Shown here piece after piece: positions 52,401 to 63,238 of a stretch of DNA of 64,000 bases. Every line of letters starts with the position of its first letter. Position 1 is the stretch's first letter. Source of the DNA: Aurelia coerulea (lineage: Eukaryota; Cnidaria; Scyphozoa; Semaeostomeae; Ulmaridae); assembly GCA_039566865.1 (NCBI GenBank), contig CM076943.1, positions 37,022,663-37,086,662 of the forward strand. The letters run 5' to 3'. The position numbers and the translations under genes are program-made. Under the pieces are notes generated by a model. That model ran no database searches and was not told the DNA's origin. It worked only from the letters and a program-made list of their open reading frames with translations.

Positions 52401-52485
52401 CGAAACGCTTGTCCAGCCTCATTTGGATGAACGTGATTGATCAACCAATTGTCACGCCGCGCGGTGCTGGCTCAAGTGGTTCAAA

Positions 52486-52668
52486 ATGGCGAAGTGTGTA
52501 GCTGTAAGAAATTTCGTTTGGAGCGCTGAGAAGTTTAAGGAAATCGTTCAGTTATATTTTCGGGTTCCCAACACATTTGAGGATCAAGAAAAGTCTCTTC
52601 GATGTTTTTCTCAATTTTGGTTGCCTCCATACTCGTGTTATTTCACCATTCCAGTTGCTGATGCTTGA
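52486..52668 (+). CDS. 60-codon ORF, unidentified
   Basis: MAKCVAVRNFVWSAEKFKEI to PVADA, starting in AAAATGGCG context. No family is recognised. It has two Cys and aromatic residues but no clear domain, and lies in the intron between channel exons. It could be a first exon of another gene or a chance ORF. Confidence 0.2.
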   Translation: MAKCVAVRNFVWSAEKFKEIVQLYFRVPNTFEDQEKSLRCFSQFWLPPYSCYFTIPVADA

Positions 52669-54660
52669 AACTTAAGGACATGCGTATCAACGCTGCTGCA
52701 ATTTATTCTGACCAGTCAGAGAAGGTTTTTGGATGAAATCGAAGAAAGAGGGATATTCAGCATTCTCTTCACATCACCTGGACAAGTTGGCATTCTCACG
52801 AGGAAGGTACCTACTACTCTCACTTACATTATTATGCTTTTGCATTTTATTTTCTATTATGATATTATCTTTGAATTTCATTTTCATAGGTACTCCTTCT
52901 GCCCTGTCCACAAACTTTTGCGAAATGGGAGGTTTAATTTAAACTTAGACCTTCTTGTTACTCGGTTTTGGTCGATTGGGTGGAATATTTCACCAGTATA
53001 CTGTAGGCTGGAGCCGTTCCTTTGAAAAATTTCATTATGTTTACATATGTATGTTGATCAACTCTTTGTTGGGAGCCAATGTATAGCTTTGAATTCTGTA
53101 GCCTCAACATGTGCTGTGTTTTTTAAATTCAAATAGAAGTGAATGCATGCATGGTTGAAAGCTAATTGTGAAATAGTAGACTTTAACCCTTTAAAGTAGA
53201 GGAGAGACAATGCAGCAGCTGTAGAAGACTTTCCATATATTTAAAATTTTTAGACTAAACTGAATTTAGGACATTTTTGGCCACCAAAGTTTTAAATGCG
53301 TTTCTGAGACTCAGCTTCATTAGCTCTTTGGAGAGAAATCTGCATGTCAAAAAGATTAGGCTGGTACATATATTGTGGTTCATATTTTAAATTTTCATTC
53401 TTACAGGGGACTTGGCACTACACAGAAACCAGCCTTCATAAAATGGTATTGACAAGTTCGAGAAATGGGCATTTCTGGATTCTTCAGTGAAACTTACAGT
53501 GCTCACCACAGCAAATGCTTCAAGATCTACAGAAAAAATTAGTTTTTGTTTTGAATTTGGCCCCAGTCTCTACACATGTTTTGTTGAAGAGTAACAAATG
53601 TTTGGTAGCCAAGAACTGTATCATGATATGGAAATTGAGAAGAGTTAAATTTAATATAGTTTGTCAAAGAAGATAACTTTTGATAACTTTTTATGAAGAT
53701 TTTCGAATCTTTTACATTGACTGATTTAGGCAACTTGAGAAGGAGGAATTTTATGCAACTGCTGTAGTATAAGGTTCAGGACAAAACAATATTGATTAAT
53801 TGCAATTCCAGCAACTCAATCCAACAAACAATAACTTGTCAATTCACATTTATAATGTTTCTTAAATATAAGTGTTTTTCCAATACCCACCCACAGTTGG
53901 CAGAACAGAGGATCAGGCGCTTAGCTAGCCTGATAGTCTGGTTATCAGGTTAGCACTTGGCATGTTGGTGGTAAAGTAAAATTTCTGACATTCTAAAATA
54001 ATGGAATAAATTAAATTGTGCTAAGTACCCCTTGTAGTATTAAATTGTTTTAACATATTTTCAGGCTCTGCATCATGATTTCTAACAACAGAGATATTTT
54101 AAATGTAATTTGAAATCAATTCAGTGACATTCAAGTGAACACAAAGCTTTTCATTTCTGTAAGTGCTCAGGTCTTCTGAACTAGAATTGACAGAATTTAT
54201 CTCTGAATTGTTGTGTTCTATCTTTCCACTCTATTTTATTTAGGCATCCTTCTTGGGCAATACTTTTGCGAAATATTGAGTATTCTGTTTGAAGCATGCT
54301 TCAAGCCTGATACCAACTTGTTTTGAGTATGGTTTGAGCAAGTTTGAGAACTTGATTCAAGTAAGAGTTTTGCATCACTTGGGCTAGCTGGGAGCATGCA
54401 CCTTCACAACTGGCTCAGGGAAACATGCTCTGCAAATTATTGGAACTCTCTTGACACTGACAAGAATCTAAAGTGAGATTGTTATCATACTGAAAACAGT
54501 CGCAATTCAAGCTCATTTCCAGTTCAATAGCAAATTGGAATAAAACTGCGCTGAATGTGTTTATCTGACTAACGAAATTCATTCTGATAACTGTATGGAA
54601 AAGGACTAGGACGCAATTGTTTCGTAGCCTCCTCTCCCCTCTCTTTTAAACCTCTCTCTT
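52669..54660. other. Intronic sequence, nothing recognised
   Basis: It lies between channel exons 50819-51042 and 57429-57511. Short ORFs (for example 52729-53025, 53539-53733) lack motifs. A pyrimidine-rich stretch near 54630-54660 precedes the next LINE. Confidence 0.5.
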
Positions 54661-54974
54661 TAGTTGTGAAGGCAACATGAAAGAATCATGGAAGAAAATT
54701 AACGAACTCTTAAATAAGAGGTCAAAGTCAAGTGATATCGACTGTCTCAAAGAATCTGGTTCAGAGGCTGTTCACAAAAATGAAATTGTCAATGCAATGA
54801 ACAGCTTCTTTTGCTCTGTAGGCAACGATCTTGCTGACAAAATTGATTCATTTCCAAATCCTCTCCTTGCAGGTGACTATGAAGTTAACAAATATAAGGC
54901 AAAATTTCACTTCAGAACCATTGAGGTTCAAGAAATTAGGGATGCATTTGCCAAAGTTAAAACAGCAAAGAGCT

Positions 54975-55402
54975 CCCGGGGGGGGGGGGGGTACTTGATT
55001 TACGAAAATACGGGGACGTGCCGCTGGAAAATCTGAAAAGGCACCCTGTCCCGGAGTAAAATGCCCGAAAATGATACCCTGTCCCGGAGTAAAACTTTAA
55101 AAATAATACCTTATTCTTGGGTTTCTTCATACAAAATTGTAGCCTGCCCTGGGAATTTGATAGAAATTTGATAGAAATCTATCAGAAAATGCGGAAATGT
55201 CGCCATCCAAACGATTTAAATCATATTCGCGGAGTGCAAATGGCTTACAACGACGATACGTAGTCAATTATACAAAATATGGACCCTGTCATGGAGCCGA
55301 CCATACAAAAGTGATACCCTGTCCCGGAGTAGGAATCCTGAAAATGATACCCTGTTCGGCGGCACGTCCCCGTACGGAAAAATATATGAGTACCCCCCCG
55401 GG
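54975..55402. mobile_element. G-rich-ended MITE, 8 bp target duplication, copy 2
   Basis: AAAGAGCT at 54967-54974 and 55403-55410. Starts CCCGGGGGGG and ends CCCCCCCGGG. GGGGACGTGCCGCTGG near 55013 is inverted as CGGCGGCACGTCCCCGT near 55358. The interior holds tandem units of ATACCCTGTCCCGGAGTA. It is inserted in the LINE linker. It is the same family as 35140-35440, with a different tandem unit inside. Confidence 0.85.
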
Positions 55403-56940
55403 AAAGAGCTTTGGGACTGACAACATATCTAGCTACTTTTTGAAACTTGCACTGCCTTTCATTAAAAACTAATTTGCTTCCTTGTTCAATAAATCCATAC
55501 TCATAGAGAGTAGCTTTAGCCACTCCAATTTTTAGAGATGGAGAAAGGACTGACAAGTCTAAACATCAACCAATATTAGTCTTACCAGTCATCTCAAGGC
55601 TCTTTGAAAAACTTTTCACCAACCAATTGTACCAACGTATGGAAAAAAACGGTCAGTTCTCCGATAACCAGTCAGCTTTTTTGTGTCTTCGGTCTACAGT
55701 AACTTGTTTACGTAAAAACGCTGATGATTGGTACAATGGGTTGGATTTCTGTAAAATAGTGGGATCTGTTGATCACAAAATTCTATGCAAAAAGCTTGAG
55801 CTTTACGGTGTTCAACGGCGTGAGCTTTCCTAATTCAAATCCTACCTTACCTACCGTAAACAGTTCTGTCGGGTTAATGGGTTTGATTCAGGGATTTGGG
55901 ATATTGAGGTCGGTATTTCACAAGGCTCGTGTCTTGGCCCCTTACTTTTCCTGATCTATATCAATGATCTCCAACTAGCTGTCCAAGATTCCACTGTGTC
56001 CATGTATGCTGATATGATATCAGTCTATGCCACCAGTCCAATAATTTGACTCAGTTGAATTAGGCTGTTAACAACGATCTTAGGCAATTGGACACTTGGC
56101 TACAAGGCAACAAACTTTCTTTGAATGTTGCAAAAGTGCATGCCATGCTTGTTTCCACCAAGAAGAAACATAGCACTCTCAAGAGGCGGAATGAAGATTT
56201 GAAATTCAAGATTCGTGAAAATGATCTGCAAGTTGTTCAAAAAACGAAATACATTGGTGTACAAATTGACTGCAATTTAGATTGGGAAGAGCAAATCAAG
56301 GCGGTCTCTATCAAGGTTTCTAGGGCTTTTTGAAGCATGCAAAATCATTCCTAGCAAGATAGTCTTTGAAAACTCTTTACACGGGTATTGTGGAGCCCCA
56401 TTTTCAAAACTGTAGTTTTATCTGGGGCTGCGCAGGCTCAGCTGAAAATAATCAGTTGCAAAAGCTTCAGAAAGGTGCTGCAAGAAATTGAACAAGCAGC
56501 GGCTACGAAGCCCCAAGCAGACCACTTATTGAAGGGCTTGGTTGGAAGACCATTCAGGGACTCATTCAAAGTGAGTCCGGAACAATGGTCTTCAAATCCC
56601 TAAATGGGTTTACTCCACAATACTTGAGTAACCTTCTCATAAAAAATTCAGAATGCTCCTCCCGTAGCCTCCGCAATGCCAAAACTGACTTGAGGCTACC
56701 TATGAAGAAAACAGCAAATGGACAGAAATGTTTTTCTTTCAGAGGAGCAAAGTTGTGGAATGGTCTGTCAGCTGAGCCAAAGCAAGCAGAGGGTTTGCCC
56801 TTAGCTTATTTAAGCAGAGGGTTTAGGGTTAACTCTTCTTCTTTTTATTGTAAATTTTTAACATTGTAAATAGGATTTTAGGCTGTAAAATGAAATTTAG
56901 TTTTGTAATTTGATTTGGTAATTAGATTTTATTGGAGGGT

Positions 56941-56970
56941 CCCTTGAAAACCAGCTCTTGTGCTGAAGGG
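56941..56970 (+). promoter_or_regulatory. Stem-loop in LINE 3' UTR (shorter relative)
   Basis: CCCTT, GAAAAC, CAGC, loop, GCTG, AAGGG, followed by CTATC. It has the same architecture (C-stem, A-rich asymmetric bulge, CAG tip, trailing CTAYC) as 40803 and 48613 on their coding strands, without the outer helix. Confidence 0.5.
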
Positions 56971-57428
56971 CTATCAGTTTTCAGTTCAGCTTCAGTTTCA
57001 TTTGATTATCAATCTATCCTACATACAATTCTAAACAATTACAATACAATTAAATACGAATACACTACTAAAACTACATTTCTAACAATACAAAGGCTAC
57101 AGTAAATGATTGTATATAGGATACCCTAACCCTTAGCGAAATATATGAAGTATGAAAATATGAATACGAAATATATAGTCTCTAAAATGAGTTAAGTCTC
57201 ACGATGGCTTTTTTAGAGCTTTATTGTATGCTCATTCGGGTAGATGATTTGAAAGTTACTTCGAAACTGAGCAAAAAGCAGTACAACAGTGTATGAAAGT
57301 GTAAGAACCTGTCGTAGTGACCTCCAAGTATTATCTCTCAATGAGCATTATATATCGATACATCTACTCTATTTTAGAAATATCAAAACTTACTGGAGTA
57401 TTAACCTTTTACTTGTTTCTTACAACAG

Positions 57429-57511
57429 GGTTTCAGTAACAAGCTTCTGTCCGATGAATCTAACAAACTTTCCATTCGATAAACAACTTTGTGAATTCAT
57501 CCTCGAACCAT
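57429..57511 (+). CDS. Cys-loop ligand-gated ion channel, exon 3 of 3 visible
   Basis: An 83 bp exon after TGTTTCTTACAACAG (acceptor) and before GTAAGTAGAA. It encodes VSVTSFCPMNLTNFPFDKQL then CEFILEP. Cys-13 residues-Cys with the central FPFD is the defining Cys-loop, which couples agonist binding to pore opening. The 83 bp length and phases match the vertebrate GABA-A exon exactly. The next exon (loop C and start of M1) was not found by 64000, so it lies downstream or was missed. Confidence 0.92.
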
Positions 57512-57635
57512 GTAAGTAGAAATACATGTTTTTATAGCAAGTTATTTATTGAAATATATTTAACAGCAATATAACTGACCAAATTTTCTTGTAAGCAGAA
57601 CTGATCAAAGTTTCTGTAAACGAATCTGCACTTGA

Positions 57636-57791
57636 AAGGTACAGTACTACCCTACCACTAAGAAACTGCAACCTGCCAGATGTTCATTGTCCAACATTTG
57701 ATTTTATATAACATTTATATGATATCTACAAGGAACCAAACTGCCTGGTTTTACAAAATGAGTTTCTTAGTTTCGGGTAATACTTTACCTT
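57636..57791. mobile_element. 156 bp MITE with AAGGTA ends and AAGAAACT motifs
   Basis: AAGGTACAGTACTACCC at the left and GGGTAATACTTTACCTT at the right are inverted with few mismatches, followed inward by ACTAAGAAACT and its complement. It lies 125 bp after the channel exon. Confidence 0.65.
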
Positions 57792-57845
57792 AAAAGCTAT
57801 ATTTAGCCCCTTGTTAAATTTTGAAGACTCAAACAGAGGTCTTAG

Positions 57846-58260
57846 GGCCTGTTTATATGAGGCGAGCCAGCCCGCCTGACCGGGCTGGCTCGTCTAGGCG
57901 GGATGATTTTAGTTTGTGTTTATATGAGTGAAAACTATCCCGGCCAGACGGGCTGGCCTCCTAATGCTGCATGTTATGACGTATCAAGGGATTTTGAAAG
58001 ACAATGGCCAGACAACCACTTTCAAATTAAACAATGCAATCTCGCCTACGCAAATCAGTTACGCAAATCAATCAATCAATTATACCGGGCCAGCCCGCCT
58101 GACGCTGTTTATATGAGCTCGCTTCACCGGGATCCCGCCTACCCAACTCACAGATCTCGGCTGACCGGGCTGGCCCGCTGCTCATATAAACACAACTTTA
58201 TTTAACGAAGGATGTCTTTGTTCACTCAGATCTCACCTAGGCGAGCCAGCCCGGTTGATT
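57846..58260. repeat. GTTTATATGA / GGGCTGGC repeat
   Basis: GTTTATATGAG occurs near 57850, 57919 and 58108, with the complement CTCATATAAAC near 58181. CCAGCCCG and CGGGCTGGC occur repeatedly in both orientations. It is a compact imperfect palindromic repeat, GC-rich against the background. Boundaries are uncertain. Confidence 0.55.
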
Positions 58261-58423
58261 TAGAGGGGATTTATTCATAAAGTCAAATGACAAGGCAGTA
58301 AATGATAGATTTTAGAATTTTAGGCCATTTTCTGCGTAATCAATGAGAAACTATACGAGAGTCGTGATAAAATATCATTACCCTCTTCATGCTGAATTCA
58401 AGCCACAATCATGGACAAAACCA

Positions 58424-58988
58424 TCCTATCTCACCTGGGGGAGGGGGTGGATTCCACCCCCCCCCCAACCAAACTTTTATTCGCTAATGCTAAAATATGC
58501 AAAGCAGGATGCCAAGATTCCACTACTTTGACTTTATATCTATACTCTATCGAAAGATGAAAATTTTAAGATTCTAAATAAAGCACCGTAACCATGGCAA
58601 CCAATGTCTTGCTATGTAGTCAACGAAATTTGTATACTTTATTTTCAATTGTTGCAGATCTTCATCTAAAATATGTGCCAAATTATGCCTACACATGCAT
58701 TTGATCATATCCAACTCAATTTCAAACGAAAAATTTCAATTTAATGCCTCATTTCATTATTTCAATCATGTTGGTAATAATCATGATAATCATAACTTAA
58801 TATCTTCTTACTTTCATAGCAATAAGAACAAATGAGATAATTTGATTTAATTACGTGGTTTTGATTGTTTGCATCAAAGTCCATCTATTTACCAAGGTTA
58901 AAGATTATAGCTTCTATAGAAGCGAAGAAAAAGAGGGGGGGGGGTCAGGTATTGACTGCTTCAAAAGTCCCAGGTGAGATTGGGTTAA
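58424..58988. mobile_element. Diverged TTAACCC-type MITE
   Basis: CCTATCTCACCTGGGG at the left is mirrored by CCCAGGTGAGATTGGGTTAA at the right (58969-58988). G-run/C-run hairpins lie just inside both ends. A GTAACCATGGCAACC stretch recalls TTGCTAGGCAACC at 6965 in the piggyBac-like MITE. TTAA is kept only at the right end. Confidence 0.55.
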
Positions 58989-59276
58989 TACCTGTAGCTT
59001 AGTTTTACCCTCCTCCCCGTTCGTCTTATGTTGAATGGTTGGTGGCAGATTAGACTGAGAACCACTTGAGACTGTTCTTCCAACATCGAAGAAGGAGGGA
59101 AGTGGGCTGAATATTGGATCGTGCTTTTAGTTCCATGCGTCTTGTCCATGATTGAAGTTATATTTAGCAGCGTAAAGAAAGTCAGCTTCTGTTAAAGAAC
59201 ATTGGCAACTTCATTAACTCAGCTTTACCTGCAGAAAGGATCTATCCATATTGAATTTACTCGATCTTGATCTTTT

Positions 59277-59420
59277 ATTTTACTTTATTTATTTTATTTT
59301 ATTTAGTTTATTTATTTTATTTAGTTTATTTATTTTATTTAGTTTATTTATTTTATTTAGTTTATTTAGTTTATTTATTTTATTTAGTTTATATAGTTTA
59401 GTTGTTTTGTTAATTTTATT
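59277..59420. repeat. TTTA/TTTAG simple repeat
   Basis: About 140 bp of TTTATTTATTTTATTTAG units. The overlapping 79-codon ORF is only Leu/Phe-rich repeat translation. Confidence 0.85.
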
Positions 59421-59479
59421 TACTCAACAAAGAAATCCAAATTATATGAAGGATTTAGATGGTTCATGGTCTTATAAAT

Positions 59480-60300
59480 TTCAATCATAAGACTTTGTTA
59501 ATTCTTTTGGTGAACTGTAATGCTTTCAGCCCTGGCTAAAAGCTGATAAAATGATGAGTCGTAATATCCATAAAAAACTCTCAAGGCACGTTTATTTTTC
59601 CTGTTTATATCTTTGTTAGCAGTTTTGCTACGCAATAGCCTTATCATGGACAATATAAAAAGTTTGACGCAACAATGGATGTTAATAGCATTTTAGCTTT
59701 CTCCTCATCCAGAAATGGTCTTATTCTTGAGAATGCACATAATTTATGGTTTATTTTTCGACAAAACTCCTTGACGTGTTTATCAAATGTCTATTTGTCT
59801 ATTTGTCTATTGTTGTCTATTTGTACGCCGAGGAGCTTTACCTGCTCGCTCTGCTTCACTTGTTGCCCACCGATGTTGAGGCAGAAGGAATTGTCACTCT
59901 TGAGACCTAAAAACATCATTTGAAATTTCGCTGGATTGGCAATCATTCCATTATTTTTAAACAAATCTAGGAGCTTTTGTAAATCGCCCTCTCATTTTAT
60001 TATGACAGCATCTATAGATGCGTCGCATGCATAAATTGTTATATCGTCAGCAAAATTGCATATCTCAGACTCCAAATCTGTGAAGAACAGATCGTTTATA
60101 AAGATATTGAAAAGCAGAGGGCCAAGTACAGTCCCCTGTGAAACGCCAGTCGCAATGCTTTGGAAAGGGCTATATGCTGAACCTACGTTGAATCTCTGTT
60201 TTTGATTAGTTAGGTAACTGTATACCAACTTCAACACACTAGTTTTGAATCCGTAAGTCTCTAACTTCGCTGTGAGTATAGCCCTTGAGTATACATAGGT
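59480..60300 (-). pseudogene. LINE RT fragment (motifs A-end to C terminus)
   Basis: On the - strand: LETYGFKTSVLKLVYSYLTN, then FQSIATGVSQGTVLGPLLFN (motif B), IFINDLFFTDLESEICNFAD and DITIYACDAS (motif C FADD intact), after which frames shift through QKLLDLFKNNGMIANPAKFQ, CLNIGGQQVKQSEQVKLLGV and, near 59550, ALRVFYGYYDSSF. It is a family distinct from the intronic LINEs. It is truncated at both ends. Confidence 0.75.
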
Positions 60301-61020
60301 ATGACAACCTCATGAAAGCTGGTTCGATACGCGTTTATAATGTTTTATCCATATTTTATTCCAATTTCATCAACAGAGCTCGAAGAGTAATTAAAAGCTA
60401 ATCAAAACCCACTACATATGCAACTCAAACACAATACAAATTCTAAGACCTATTCCCTTTACGACATTCTACACAACACATTAGCACAAGAACATTATCA
60501 CAATATTCTCTGTTGTGACAACAGTATGTTTGTTATGTTCGTATTGTTCACAACAGGGGGTTTACTCTGTTAGCAACAGAGTCCTACATACTTCCCCTCC
60601 AAAGAAATGTCGTCCCTGACATCTCTTAAAGGGGCAGTTGCACAGAAAACGCGTGAAGGATTATCCTGCGGGTATTTGTTTTCATGATAAATGGAGCATG
60701 CGCATTGAAGACAATCTATTGTCTATGAAGTCAAAGCCTTCATGTAAGGATCTTCTAAAGTCACGAAAAATGCATCGTCCTCCATGTATCTCCGTTGTTG
60801 CTGGCTCATGGCTGCAGAGCTTCGAGTGATGGCTGCAGCTGCAGAGGTTGGAAGTAGCAGCTTTTGTTCGTGAGAGGAAAACTTGGACTAACAGTGGTGA
60901 GTACAAATTCCTATCGAAAAGTTATTACAGTTGTGATATAAGCTGACCGCTTTTATGATGGGGTTGTTGGCCTAAAGGGCCTAAATATTTTGCAAAGACT
61001 TGCAGCAATTTATGGGCATA
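60301..61020. other. No recognisable gene or repeat
   Basis: A repeated TTGTGACAACA/GTTCACAACA-type stretch lies near 60500-60590. The ORFs on both strands at 60638-60906 overlap each other antisense and show no motif. Confidence 0.45.
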
Positions 61021-61021
61021 T

Positions 61022-61403
61022 TACCGTAAAAGCTCTAATAAACCCCTCCCCTCTGAGCCAATAGTTTAAATAAGCCTCCCTCTCTATTAAGCCCCCCCTT
61101 CTTATATTACATTCCAATGGTTGCCAAAGTTTTTCCATCAATTGACCTAAATAAATTTGGCATGTTGATTTGTTGATTTTGACATGGTTTGACATAAACT
61201 GTGTCGAATTTATGTATTTCACTCGTAAAATTGTATGTGCATCCGCACAGTATGCTATAAAAGAACTAAAAAGCTATCATATATATTCTTGTCATTTGAT
61301 TTGGTTAATAAGCCCCCCTCTAATAAGCCCCTTTCTTTGAAGCCCCCTTCTGGAGTGTCCAAAATTAAATAAGCCCCCTGGGGGTTAATAGAGCTTTTAC
61401 GGC
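61022..61403. mobile_element. MITE with CCGTAAAAGCTCTA ends and AAGCCCC repeats
   Basis: TACCGTAAAAGCTCTAATAA at the left is inverted as TTAATAGAGCTTTTACGGC at the right. Inside, AATAAGCCCCC-type units recur on both sides. It ends 25 bp before a possible splice acceptor. Confidence 0.75.
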
Positions 61404-61428
61404 ATGCATCCTCTCTTGTTTGTTGCAG

Positions 61429-61587
61429 GGTGCATATCCTCCATATCAATGCAGGGGACAACTTGTGACAAAGACAACTATAAAAAGGAAAGAATGCAGC
61501 TGTAAAACTGATGGCAGAATCGTCAGCAAACATTGCTCATGTGGCACAAGCTCAGACAAGCCTTGCAAAACCCATAGCAAAAACAAA
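61429..61587 (+). CDS. Possible internal exon, Cys-rich, unidentified
   Basis: Acceptor CTTGTTTGTTGCAG and donor GTAAGTAC bracket 159 bp (53 codons, phase 0/0) encoding GAYPPYQCRGQLVTKTT, KRKECSCKTDGR and SKHCSCGTSSDKPCKTH. CxC...HCxC...C..H spacing suggests a metal-binding segment. A second candidate exon, 61839-61905 (acceptor TTTACAAG, donor GTGAGG), continues as HIINKPKHLAISQKPSADIM. No family is recognised. It does not resemble the expected next channel exon. Confidence 0.35.
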
Positions 61588-62072
61588 GTAAGTACACAAA
61601 GTTATATGAATACATAGTCAGGCATAGATTTCTCTAGGAACTAGGATCAGTTGCATCATTCCATTATTCTAAAAATGAATTTTTGACTCACTTTCATTCA
61701 TATTTGTCTTGATTATAATGCATAGATTTGTAGCTCAGTATACATGGCCAAAAGGTTATAAGTCAAATTATTCCATTCTTCTTAAATTGATTGTTCATGG
61801 TCTCTTACACTCATATCTTTTTGGTTTCTCTTTACAAGCATATCATAAATAAACCAAAGCATTTGGCCATTTCTCAGAAGCCATCTGCTGATATCATGAC
61901 ACAAGGTGAGGAGGACAAACATGAAAACAAAGTCATTGATTTATCTAAAACAAACTCATTGATGTATCTAATATGGTGTTTTTGAGTACAATATCAATAA
62001 AAGTCTGCATAAATAGTGTCTCAAGTGAGTCAGGGCTGTTGACAATTGCTTTTTGTGATGCATATTGTGTCC

Positions 62073-62338
62073 GATTCTATTCCTACCCTGACCATGGGGC
62101 ACCCCCAGGTATTTGCTCGCAAATTTTCCTGGCCCCTAGGCATTTGAATGTAAATTTTTCCACAGCCATGGGGCATTTGTGTGGTATTTGACAAAGCAGG
62201 GCTTCCAATCATGCTGTTGCTGGGAATATAGCATGTTCTCAGTACCCAGCCCCCAGGCATGCACCAACAATATTTGGCCTGCCCCTTGACATTTGTACCA
62301 GAAATTTTAGAAAAAATGGTTAGGGTAGGACATGAACA
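62073..62338. mobile_element. MITE related to 39973-40195
   Basis: TTCTATTCCTACCCTGACCA at the left is mirrored by TGGTTAGGGTAGGACATGAA at the right. The interior has repeated GGCATTTG/CAGGCAT units in place of the GC-rich units of the other copy. It is diverged. Confidence 0.65.
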
Positions 62339-63029
62339 AGACATTTATTTTGTGTAATGCATTGATGCCTTAGGCCATGATCATTGATACCCCCTGACCT
62401 CCCCTGTAATCATGACCGAAATAATGATCTTGCTTCCTTCATACTCATTACTTCAGTTGGATCACCAGTTCCCAAATCTCTTCACCAAAATCTTCACCAC
62501 GCTTTACACAGAAAAGTTTGAACACTAGTCAACAATGCATGGCAAGATTGTATTGCCAGTTGCTCTCTAACTAGATTCATTTGATGTTCTAGGAATTTAT
62601 TGCTGATCTTGACTCTAACATTCTCAAATATTTGGTTCTCAAGTGGTAAAGAATGGAAAGGCAGCTTGGAACATAACAACACTCATTCAAGACAGAGATG
62701 TAGCACTGGTTGCAGTAGCATCAGCATCCACAGCAACTGACAAGTCCCAAAATTTGCCAAGAAATGGGCTTGGGCCATGTATTTATGTTGACATACCTGC
62801 AAGAACAATGAAAAAAATTTGTTTAGCAATTCTTCTTTTACATCAATTGGTCTATATCTGTAATGATTCTAAATTTCATATTGTTTTGCTATATATATTG
62901 AGCTTGATATGATGTTTATCCTGATCCTAATCCCTGGGGCAAGGTGCCAAGGTATAGGTGTGGAGTTGATATGTCTGACAGAAACTTTGTGCTTTGTAAA
63001 ATGTTCACAGATTATCAAAAATTGGAATA

Positions 63030-63238
63030 GTCTACAAATATTTTTTGTCATAAGAAACTGCAAATAAGAAACTCAGTTCTCAGATTGCCCAAAAAATCTG
63101 ATAATTTTAAGAAACTGGCTCAAATTTTATTTTTAAAATTTTAAGAAACTGGCTCAAATTTTAAAAATGGCTCAGAATTTGAGCCAATACAAAAGTATTG
63201 CCTCAAATCCTTAGTTTCTTATTAAAAATATGTGTACG
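63030..63238. mobile_element. MITE of the AAGAAACT type
   Basis: The right end TTAGTTTCTTATTAAAAATA then TGTGTAC mirrors ACAAATATTTTTTGTCATAAG at the left. Four AAGAAACT units lie inside, two of them in a duplicated TTTTAAGAAACTGGCTCAAA block (about 63105 and 63138). It resembles 19913-20339 in end structure. Confidence 0.55.

Larger units (their letters stand above)
54665..56990 (+). pseudogene. LINE ORF2 and 3' UTR, heavily broken
   Basis: Collinear with 45328-47340: GNMKESWKKINELLNKRSKS (54675), [12 protein letters not shown] (54940), then, after a 428 bp [22 protein letters not shown] (55410), QLYQRMEKNGQFSDNQSAFL (55630), DHKILCKKLELYGVQRRELS (55765), LAPYFS, WLQGNKLSLNVAKVHAML (56095), TKYIGVQIDCNLDWEEQIK (56245), FKSLNGFTPQYLSNLLIKNS (56590) and GQKCFSFRGAKLWNGLSAEP (56720). 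There are many frameshifts, and the YADD core is corrupted (YADMIS near 56010). The 3' UTR reaches at least 56990 with a CCCTT/AAGGG stem-loop. It is on the same strand as the channel gene, in its intron. Confidence 0.85.

Noticed and set aside
59251..59490. 79-codon Leu/Phe-rich ORF resembling a membrane protein
   Set aside because: Direct translation of a TTTA simple repeat.
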